Source: Candidatus Omnitrophota bacterium (lineage in GTDB: Bacteria; Verrucomicrobiota; Verrucomicrobiia; Limisphaerales; UBA1319). From it: a stretch of 11,124 bases of DNA. The notes beneath the pieces were generated by a model that searched no databases, was not told the origin of the DNA, and saw only the letters and a list, made by a program, of their open reading frames with translations. Below, in pieces: positions 5,902 through 11,124 of this stretch (the first letter of the stretch is position 1; each line of letters opens with the position of its first letter). Where the stretch lies: the NCBI GenBank assembly GCA_023473405.1, contig JAMCZD010000344.1, positions 1-11,124 on the forward strand. Reading direction: 5' to 3'. A program made the position numbers and the translations under genes.

Positions 5902-6846
5902 CTACTTGGTAGCGGCTTTTTTCAATTCCTCCAGCTCTTTCAAAGTCGCCCGCCGCACGGAGCGGAACCCGCAGTAATCCGTGTAAAAACAGGCATCGGT
6001 ATCACCCGTCCTCTGGCCTTGCCGAAACGAAGCGCGGCACATGCCCGCACCGGCCTTCCACGATCCCCCGCGCATTACTCGAAGGACATCCTTGCCGGGG
6101 CTGTCGGGGCCGGGCGGATCGCTTGGGGGACTCACGCGGTAGTAATCGGGGCTGTAAACGTCTTCGCACCACTCGGCCACGTTGCCATCGAGATCGTAAA
6201 GTCCCCACCGGTTCGGTTTCTTCTGGCCAACCGCGTGGGTCCGTTCGCCCGAGTTCTCGGCAAACCAAGCGTACTGCCGCAGCTTATCCGCCGTGCCAAA
6301 ATCGTAGTCGTCGCTCGATCCGGAGCGGCAAGCGTATTCCCATTCCGCCTCGGTCGGAAGCCGGTAACCGGAAGCCGAATAGTCGCATTTCCAATCCCGG
6401 GTTTTCTCGTTGTAACACGGTTTCAGGCCCTCGAGCAACGAACGCTCGTTACAATAACGTTTGGCATCGAGCCACCGCACTCGTTCGACCGGCAATTTGG
6501 CATGGTCCTGCCACCGGGAGGGATTGGGCAGTTGCACCTGGGCGAACTGCTCCTGGGTAACCTCAAACTTGTCAATGAGAAAACCGCTGATCTTGACTTT
6601 ATGAGCGGGCGCCTCGTCCGGACTGCCGTGGTCGTTACCCATGATGAATTCGCCTCCCGGCAAGTAAACCATTTCAACGCCGGACCGGCTGGCGACCGCA
6701 ATCGGTTCCCGCCCGGCCGCGGGGATCGATCCGGTCACGCCCTGGTCTTTTCCAGCCCGGCTCGAACGATCGGAATCAGACTGCCCGCATCCGGCCAGGA
6801 GGACCATCAAGGCCAGCGCCAGCAACGCGTTTCGAGGGGCGTTCAC
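5902..6846 (-). CDS. SUMF1/FGE-fold lipoprotein
   Basis: Start chosen at GTG 6846, giving 314 residues and a GTGA overlap with the upstream stop codon. Earlier in-frame starts would run further into the neighbour. A lipoprotein signal with lipobox LAGC (Cys20) predicts anchoring in the envelope. A linker (21-55) is followed by a complete SUMF1 (formylglycine-generating enzyme-sulfatase) domain: MVYLPGGEFIMG (59-70), FEVTQEQF (94-101), YRLPTEAEWEYACR (161-174), GLYDLDGNVAEWCED (215-229), VMRGGSW (257-263), CGFRSVR (292-298). True aerobic FGE has a cysteine pair C-x4-C after the RGGS motif. Here the first is Ala265 and only Cys270 remains, so sulfatase activation is unlikely. The fold is also used as a C-type-lectin-like binding module or as an enzyme accessory, so glycan or partner binding is my preferred guess. 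A short charged tail follows (ELEELKK). Confidence 0.9.
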   Translation of the reverse strand: MNAPRNALLALALMVLLAGCGQSDSDRSSRAGKDQGVTGSIPAAGREPIAVASRSGVEMVYLPGGEFIMGNDHGSPDEAPAHKVKISGFLIDKFEVTQEQFAQVQLPNPSRWQDHAKLPVERVRWLDAKRYCNERSLLEGLKPCYNEKTRDWKCDYSASGYRLPTEAEWEYACRSGSSDDYDFGTADKLRQYAWFAENSGERTHAVGQKKPNRWGLYDLDGNVAEWCEDVYSPDYYRVSPPSDPPGPDSPGKDVLRVMRGGSWKAGAGMCRASFRQGQRTGDTDACFYTDYCGFRSVRRATLKELEELKKAATK

Positions 6847-7919
6847 GGTGCTGCGGGGCCAGAAAGACCGGCACGAAACCACGCCGGTTCCTTGTTGCTC
6901 AGCCCGTTGGCGGTTAATCGGACAAAATCATCTTCCGAGGCCGTAGCCAAATCAATAATGCCGTTGCGATCAGCCGGCACCGCGCAAATATCCCAGCCTG
7001 GAGCATAGACACCCCCAATCTCGCAAGCCGCCTGATATGTGCCAGGCATTTCCGGGTCACCTTCGCCATCGGGGCCCCGGCTGAAACTGAGGTATCGACC
7101 GTCCGGCGACCAATCAACGTGGTAAATCTTATTGGCTTCGTCCTTGATGCGCAATCGCCAAGGCGTTACCACCTTCGGCGGGTCCGCATCCAGCCGAATC
7201 TCCGCCACGGCAATCTCATGGTCCCCGGCGCCCCAGGCAATCTGGCGGCCATCCGGGCTGAGACATGGCCGGCAGCCGGGGATGCCCAGATTGAAGACGC
7301 GATCACCGTTGGCCTCGATAAGTATTATTGCATGGTCATACCCCATACCCGCGTGCACCGTCGAGACGATCCACTTGCCGTCGGGAGAAAAATTAGGATT
7401 GTAAAGATGGTGCAGGTTGGCGCTATTCGGATGCGCCCTCGTCTGGCCGCTGTCCAGATCGTAATTACAGAGGCCTTTGGTGTAATAGTCCATCGCGTTG
7501 AACTTGGGATACTCCTGGGGTAAATAGCCGATGGCCTTCCCGTCCGGGCTCCAAAAGGGTTGCCGCGCGTGATCGGCGACTTTCTGACGCCGGCCACCGT
7601 CCAGGCTCATCCAGTAGACACTCCGAACCACGTTACTTCCCTGCCCTTGATCGCACTCGAAGCAAATCTTGGTGCCGTCCCGAGACACCTGCGGATAGAG
7701 CTCGTTTTCATGCGGTGTCCGCGTCAGGTTGACCGGCGCCGATCCGTCGGCCTTCATCACAATGAGGTCCCAGTTGTGATCGAGGTAGCTCTCGTGAACG
7801 ATTTTGAACGGCGAGGCGCCTAACAACCGGCCTAATTGACCCGCCGGTGAATGAGCCTGACCTGAAACCGTCAGGATACCAGCCGCCGTGATCCCCATGA
7901 AGCAATGCCATTTTCTCAT
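6843..7919 (-). CDS. Exported TolB-like PD40 beta-propeller protein
   Basis: 358 residues from ATG 7919; an upstream TTG at 7925 is possible. A signal peptide is evident: basic MRKWH, a hydrophobic stretch ITAAGILTVSG, and a probable cut near QAHS. PD40 repeats of the (F/W)SPDGxxIxF type occur at about residues 77, 123, 177, 220 and 270 (examples WSPDGKAIGY, FSPDGKWIVS, LSPDGRQIAW, WSPDGRYLSF), forming a TolB-like propeller. Such proteins act in the periplasm as binding scaffolds and are not enzymes as a rule. It lacks the N-terminal domain of true TolB, and no other Tol-Pal gene is nearby, so it is not tolB. It is the first gene of the minus-strand operon; its stop overlaps the start of the SUMF1-fold lipoprotein by 4 nt. 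A weak AAGAAAG ribosome binding site precedes the ATG. Confidence 0.85.
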   Translation of the reverse strand: MRKWHCFMGITAAGILTVSGQAHSPAGQLGRLLGASPFKIVHESYLDHNWDLIVMKADGSAPVNLTRTPHENELYPQVSRDGTKICFECDQGQGSNVVRSVYWMSLDGGRRQKVADHARQPFWSPDGKAIGYLPQEYPKFNAMDYYTKGLCNYDLDSGQTRAHPNSANLHHLYNPNFSPDGKWIVSTVHAGMGYDHAIILIEANGDRVFNLGIPGCRPCLSPDGRQIAWGAGDHEIAVAEIRLDADPPKVVTPWRLRIKDEANKIYHVDWSPDGRYLSFSRGPDGEGDPEMPGTYQAACEIGGVYAPGWDICAVPADRNGIIDLATASEDDFVRLTANGLSNKEPAWFRAGLSGPAAP

Positions 7920-7965
7920 GTTCAACTTTCTTTGCGGCGTTTGTTTCTAAACGCGGAATCGCACG

Positions 7966-7993
7966 AGCATAGAATCATCTATCCCCCCTTCAA
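7966..7993 (-). promoter_or_regulatory. Candidate sigma-70-type promoter of the glycan-acylation operon
   Basis: On the minus strand TTGAAG (7993-7988, -35-like, 4 of 6 to consensus) is separated by 16 bp from TATGCT (7971-7966, -10-like, 4 of 6). Transcription would start near 7958, giving a ~40-nt leader before the propeller gene's ATG at 7919. The spacer contains a G-rich run. Moderate match only. Confidence 0.3.
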
Positions 7994-8027
7994 GCGCGAA
8001 ATTCCATCAACTTTTTCCCTTTTTTCC

Positions 8028-8053
8028 GAACCAAACCAATCTCGCGCGCGTTT
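8028..8053 (+). promoter_or_regulatory. Candidate ECF-type promoter of the sigma/anti-sigma operon
   Basis: GAAC (8028-8031) followed 17 nt later by CGTTT (8049-8053) resembles the GAAC...CGT pattern of many ECF promoters. If used, the leader before ATG 8073 would be very short (~15 nt), and ECF specificities vary, so this is a weak call. Self-regulation would be normal for an ECF sigma factor operon. Confidence 0.2.
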
Positions 8054-8072
8054 AACCTAATGAAGCGAGTTC

Positions 8073-8744
8073 ATGAGCAGGAGTTTACTTATTCCATTGG
8101 CATCGGCACTTTTCCTGAGCGACGAGCAGGCAATGTGGCGGGTACAGTCGCAAGAGGATCCGCACGCCTTTGCCCGGCTGATGGACCGCTGGCGCAAGCG
8201 CGTCTATGGGCTCTGCGCTCGAATGACCGGCGATTCCCACCGTGCCGAGGACCTGACCCAGGAAACCTTTACCCGGCTCTTCGTTCATCGCAAAAGCTAC
8301 GTCCCAACGGCAAGGTTCTCGACCTTCCTTTGGCGGATCGCCCTTAACCTTTGCTATGACGAATTGCGCCGGGTCCAGCGCCGCGGCGAGTGTTCCCTGG
8401 ACGACCCGCAAGGCGAAACCTCAAGCCTCGGCGAGGTCCTGGTTGATCCCGAGCCTGCGCCGGACGAGCGATTGGTCCAACGGGAACGCGCCGAACTGGT
8501 TCGCACCGCCCTTTTGCGCTTGTCTGAGACCCATCGCACGGCACTCGTGCTACGCCACTTCGAGCAGCTCAAGTTCCGCGAGATTGCCGAGGTGCTTGAA
8601 ATCCCGGAAGGCACCGTTAAATCGCGAATGGCCGAGGCAATGACCCAGCTCAATCACCATCTGAACCTTTTACTCCGGAAAGAATCCACACCATGCAAGA
8701 CGATCCTCAATCCAAATCCGCCCAAGGTAACCCAGGCCCGCTAG
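8073..8744 (+). CDS. ECF-type RNA polymerase sigma factor
   Basis: 223 residues. Region sigma-2 runs from about 30 to 100: FARLMDRWRKRVYGLCARMTGD, then AEDLTQETFTRLF (58-70, -10 recognition helix entry) and FSTFLWRIALNLCYDELRR (82-100). A variable linker (101-135) leads to sigma-4 at about 140-200, with LLRLSETHRTALVLRHFE and the helix-turn-helix REIAEVLEIPEGTVKSRMAEA (169-189). There is no sigma-3, as expected for the ECF group. ATG 8073 has GAAGCGAG upstream; an internal ATG (residue 21) is a possible alternative, but LSDEQAMWRV looks like the usual N-terminus. The last ~17 codons overlap the anti-sigma gene by 52 nt in another frame. It directs RNA polymerase to a regulon when released from the next gene's product. 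Confidence 0.95.
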   Translation: MSRSLLIPLASALFLSDEQAMWRVQSQEDPHAFARLMDRWRKRVYGLCARMTGDSHRAEDLTQETFTRLFVHRKSYVPTARFSTFLWRIALNLCYDELRRVQRRGECSLDDPQGETSSLGEVLVDPEPAPDERLVQRERAELVRTALLRLSETHRTALVLRHFEQLKFREIAEVLEIPEGTVKSRMAEAMTQLNHHLNLLLRKESTPCKTILNPNPPKVTQAR

Positions 8745-9376
8745 GCCATCCCTCACCGGCTGAGTGGATGGACTACCTCTACAAGGAACTGCCACGAAAA
8801 GACCGGACCGCCATGAGGGGGCATCTGCGCGATTGTGCCTCCTGCCGCGCTCAAGTCGAGGCCTGGCGGGGAACAATGCGTGCCTTGAACCAATGGCCAT
8901 TACCGAGACCGCGCCCGTCAGCCGGGACCGCTCGAGTGTTCTTAAAATGGGGCATCGCCGCCCTGTTAGTCCTGGGCACGGGCTTTATCTTCGGCCGGTT
9001 TTCCGCGCCTGCCGCGCCTGATCTGAAGACCCTGCAAGCGGCTCTCGAACCTGCGTTGAAACCGGCGCTCGCCGCCGATCTCCGGCAGGCCCTCCGGGCG
9101 GACCTGTTGGCGCAATGGCAAAAGGTCTTCCAGGCCGACCGGGCCAGGTTGGCCGCGCAGCTCAAGCAAATCCAATCTGCCCAGTATGAAGCCCTGGATG
9201 CCCAAGTCCAGGAGTTGGAATCACAGCGACTCATGGATTATGTGGACCTGCGGCGGGACCTCGAGACCCTCGCCCTGGCCACCCAGACCGCGCTTCAGCG
9301 TGCTCAAGGCCAGCTCGTGCAATTGGCAGTTTTGACCCAACCCGAAAATCTCAACCCGAAACCCTCAACGAAATAA
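8693..9376 (+). CDS. Membrane anti-sigma factor: ZAS zinc finger, one TM helix, periplasmic coiled coil
   Basis: 227 residues. The N-terminal cytoplasmic part has the anti-sigma zinc finger HLRDCASC (His44-x3-Cys48-x2-Cys51), preceded by a helix WMDYLYKELP (25-34). A single membrane helix runs about 83-102 (FLKWGIAALLVLGTGFIFGR). The outer part (108-212) is rich in Ala, Leu, Gln, Arg and Glu, without Pro after about residue 124. It looks like one long coiled coil, starting with imperfect repeats (ALEPALKPALAADLRQALRADL region, about 117-138). It should hold the ECF sigma factor inactive at the membrane and release it on an envelope signal. ATG 8693 lies inside the sigma gene (52-nt overlap). 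Its TAA stop overlaps the next gene's ATG (TAATG), so all three are coupled. The C-terminal coiled coil in place of a sensor domain is notable. Confidence 0.9.
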   Translation: MQDDPQSKSAQGNPGPLGHPSPAEWMDYLYKELPRKDRTAMRGHLRDCASCRAQVEAWRGTMRALNQWPLPRPRPSAGTARVFLKWGIAALLVLGTGFIFGRFSAPAAPDLKTLQAALEPALKPALAADLRQALRADLLAQWQKVFQADRARLAAQLKQIQSAQYEALDAQVQELESQRLMDYVDLRRDLETLALATQTALQRAQGQLVQLAVLTQPENLNPKPSTK

Positions 9377-10404
9377 TGAATCACATGAAAAATAGTTTAC
9401 CCATCGCAGGCGCGTTGATCGCCCTGCTGCTCAGCGCTTGCCCGGCTATGGGGCAAGCACAGGAAACAGTGCCGCCCCAGCCCCCATCCGCACCAGCAGC
9501 CCCACCCTCACCTGCACTGCCGGCTCCCCCCCCGCCGCCGGCGTCAGTGATGCCGTCAACCTTCAAGATAAACACAACGGGAACGGCGGTTTCGGGTGGA
9601 GGCGCGGCGTTTGGGGTCCTGGGAGGCGCGGCTATTGGGGGCGTGACTGTGCCTTCGTTAAAATCCCTCGCAAGCGGCCTGTTGGGAGGCTCCACCAACT
9701 CGGCATTAGTTGTTCAGGTTACTCCGTTGCCTATCAAGACCATCGACAACCTTCAGGAAGACATGACCATCATGTTGCGTATTCTCGATGATGCCTTGGC
9801 GCAAAGATTCAGCCGCGAAGAAATCCCCACAGCAATGAATATCCCGATTTATGTGCTCGGCGGAACACCCTCGATTCGGGGTTTCTACCTGGAAGATTAT
9901 GGCGCCATGTTCATCTTGAACGCGCGTTTTCCCCTTGTGCCCCCGCCCAACCCGGCACCGGAAACCTCCAAGTCGCCAACCAGCTCGACCTGGGACCAAA
10001 CGAAACAGGAGTTGTATGGGGCTCCCGAGACTCCCGCCGGTGCGACTCCCGCACCTCCCGCGCCGCCGGAAGGGTTTAACGAAGGCAAGGTGCGACAACT
10101 TAAGGACACAGTGATCGAGGCGCTCAAAGAGGCAACCAATATCCGTAACCTGAAACCTGACGATGCAATTGTGGTTGCCGTGGTCGCTACGGTTGGCAAG
10201 TCAACGCGAATAGGATATGGAATCACGCCTGAAATGATGCGTCACTATGGTCTTGATCCAAGATTAGCTATCCTGAACCAGCCACCCATCCAAGCCAATT
10301 CGGTTCTAACGATCCGCGTCATGAAATCGGATGTGGACGCCTTTGCCCAAGGCAAACTGAGCCTCGACGACTTCCGCAGCAAGGCCTCGATTTTCGCCTA
10401 TTGA
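9376..10404 (+). CDS. Secreted Pro/Gly-rich conserved hypothetical protein, third gene of ECF operon
   Basis: 342 residues; I do not recognise the family. The N-terminus is an export signal (KNSLPIAGALIALLLSACPAMGQAQE). LSAC could be a lipobox (Cys22), or signal peptidase I could cut after AMG/AQA. A Pro/Ala-rich spacer (33-60) and a Gly-rich stretch (72-106) lead to a globular part. That contains VVQVTPLPIKTIDNLQEDM (112-130), RFSREEIPTAMNIPIYVLGG (144-163) and RGFYLEDYGAMFILNARFPL (168-187). After a second Pro-rich linker (188-232) comes KVRQLKDTVIEALKEATNI (238-256), then IVVAVVATVGKS (265-276) and LTIRVMKSDVDAFAQGKLSLDDF (311-333). The start ATG overlaps the anti-sigma stop by one base; a second ATG at residue 4 is possible. 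Position suggests an envelope or extracellular factor that works with, or is sensed by, the sigma/anti-sigma pair. A run of eight C (9526-9533) lies in the proline codons. Confidence 0.8.
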   Translation: MNHMKNSLPIAGALIALLLSACPAMGQAQETVPPQPPSAPAAPPSPALPAPPPPPASVMPSTFKINTTGTAVSGGGAAFGVLGGAAIGGVTVPSLKSLASGLLGGSTNSALVVQVTPLPIKTIDNLQEDMTIMLRILDDALAQRFSREEIPTAMNIPIYVLGGTPSIRGFYLEDYGAMFILNARFPLVPPPNPAPETSKSPTSSTWDQTKQELYGAPETPAGATPAPPAPPEGFNEGKVRQLKDTVIEALKEATNIRNLKPDDAIVVAVVATVGKSTRIGYGITPEMMRHYGLDPRLAILNQPPIQANSVLTIRVMKSDVDAFAQGKLSLDDFRSKASIFAY

Positions 10405-10458
10405 CCAGCCAGCGTGTTCCCCGAGAGCCTTGAATCCTGAAAATCGTTGTAATCGGCT

Positions 10459-10498
10459 CGAGTGTGCGTCCCGTTCTGATCAGGCGGGGACGCACTCG
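10459..10498. terminator. Hairpin between convergent genes, possible bidirectional terminator
   Basis: Two 6-bp stems separated by a 2-nt bulge: 10459-10464 pairs with 10493-10498, and 10467-10472 pairs with 10487-10492. The 14-nt loop itself contains CTGATCAG. It lies 55 nt after the secreted-protein gene and 12 nt beyond the stop of the convergent oxidoreductase gene, the right place for a shared transcription end. No T-tract follows on either strand, so termination would not be of the classical intrinsic kind; a dispersed repeat is the alternative. The rest of 10405-10509 holds nothing I can name. Confidence 0.45.
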
Positions 10499-10509
10499 GG
10501 TCCCAATGT

Positions 10510-11124
10510 TCACAGCCCCCATGGGGCGCGCATCCGGCGCAGCACCAACCTGCGATTCGCCTCGCGGTCATTGATGAAACGCTCGGTATCGGGGTCCCAA
10601 TTCAACGGGCGTTTTAACCGGGTGGCAATATCGCTAAGGTGACACAGAATGTCGCCTTGGACGGAGTCCTCGATGGGACAGATGGTGGCGGCGCGGCTTT
10701 TGACGGAATCGAGGAAATTGCGGACGTGATTGCTGCTTTGGATGAGGCGGATGTCGTTGGGCCCGAACTTTTCCTCGACCAGGTTTTCCGGATGGGTGCG
10801 AATGGCGCCGCGGTCGACCAGGACCCAGCCCTCGGTTCCTTCAAAGGCGGTGCCGTGGTCGATGGCGCGTCCGTATTTTTCCTGCCAGGGCTTGAGGTCG
10901 TTCATCTCATTGACCTCGTCGTAACCATTGCGGGTGCCGATGTATTTCATGCTCACTCCGTCGGCGAACTTGAAGCGGACGTCCCAGGCAATGGCGGTGT
11001 TGCACGCGCCTTCGGTGGGGAAAATGGCTTTGCCTTCAACCTTCACCGGGCCGTCCACCATGCCGGGATGCCCCCAGTACGCGATATCGAGCGGGTGGAT
11101 TCCCCAGCCCGCGACGAAGCCCAG
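10510..11124 (-). CDS. Gfo/Idh/MocA family oxidoreductase, C-terminal part (runs off window)
   Basis: The last 204 residues of a gene whose start lies beyond the right edge; the frame is open through 11124. The visible start of the C-terminal domain, GWGIHPLDIAYWGHPG (about residues 6-21), is the usual catalytic-region motif (GWGxHxxDIAxW) of the Gfo/Idh/MocA proteins abundant in Verrucomicrobiota and Planctomycetota. IAWDVRFKFADGVSMKYIG (about 43-61), EGWVLVDRGAI (about 96-106), HVRNFLDSVKSR (132-143) and DILCHLSDIATRLKRPLNWD (154-173) follow the family order. These enzymes oxidise or reduce sugars and sugar-like compounds with NAD(P); the substrate is unknown. The N-terminal Rossmann domain and any Tat signal are outside the window. 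Convergent with the ECF operon, with a hairpin between them. Confidence 0.9.
   Translation of the reverse strand: MGFVAGWGIHPLDIAYWGHPGMVDGPVKVEGKAIFPTEGACNTAIAWDVRFKFADGVSMKYIGTRNGYDEVNEMNDLKPWQEKYGRAIDHGTAFEGTEGWVLVDRGAIRTHPENLVEEKFGPNDIRLIQSSNHVRNFLDSVKSRAATICPIEDSVQGDILCHLSDIATRLKRPLNWDPDTERFINDREANRRLVLRRMRAPWGL

Noticed and set aside
5839..7008. A 389-codon open frame on the plus strand
   Set aside because: It is antisense to the well-supported SUMF1-fold lipoprotein and neighbouring genes, shows no recognisable domain, and is the expected by-product of GC-rich coding DNA.
6843..7919. Assignment of the propeller gene as tolB of a Tol-Pal system
   Set aside because: The TolB N-terminal domain is missing and tolQ, tolR, tolA and pal are not nearby; only the generic PD40 propeller is supported.
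1..11124. CRISPR array, prophage or complete insertion sequence
   Set aside because: No regularly spaced direct repeats of CRISPR size, no phage structural genes and no complete transposase frame were found on either strand.

Overview
The window looks like a high-GC chromosomal segment from the Verrucomicrobiota, most like soil Pedosphaera/Limisphaerales relatives, or more broadly the PVC group. This is inferred from gene style and cannot be proven here. The pointers are an ECF sigma factor with a zinc-finger anti-sigma factor, a PD40 propeller protein, a SUMF1-fold lipoprotein, a Gfo/Idh/MocA oxidoreductase, a divergent uronate isomerase-like protein, and a decayed integron-type integrase beside intergenic palindromes. 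No rRNA, tRNA, CRISPR array or complete insertion sequence was seen.

Region 1 (1-1710) is gene-poor and worn. It holds the first ~80 codons of a tyrosine recombinase with an in-frame TGA, ending at a perfect 18-bp-arm palindrome (441-498). Next come an intact GNAT acetyltransferase on the minus strand, a short 9-bp-periodic spacer, an orphan VapC/PIN toxin that has lost its N-terminus and antitoxin, and a second long palindrome (1640-1708). Both damaged genes stop close to a palindrome.

Region 2 (1768-3075, plus strand) is one gene for a divergent metal-dependent uronate isomerase/amidohydrolase-like enzyme. Its 3' end overlaps the convergent SGNH gene by 98 bp.

Region 3 (7919 down to 2978, minus strand) is a tight four-gene operon: exported PD40 beta-propeller, SUMF1-fold lipoprotein (GTGA overlap), MBOAT membrane O-acyltransferase (41-nt gap), and membrane-anchored SGNH protein (6-nt gap). 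The MBOAT+SGNH pair is the AlgI/AlgJ- or PatA/PatB-type arrangement for acylating a glycan outside the cytoplasmic membrane. The propeller and the SUMF1 lipoprotein are unusual partners and suggest a customised surface or periplasmic glycan acylation system.

Region 4 (8073-10404, plus strand) is divergent from that operon across a ~153-bp control region. It encodes an ECF sigma factor, a ZAS anti-sigma factor with one membrane helix and a long coiled-coil outer domain, and a secreted Pro/Gly-rich protein of unknown function. All three are joined by overlapping stop/start codons. I infer an envelope-sensing module that may control the divergent glycan operon. A hairpin follows at 10459-10498, and then the C-terminal 204 residues of a Gfo/Idh/MocA oxidoreductase run off the right edge on the minus strand.
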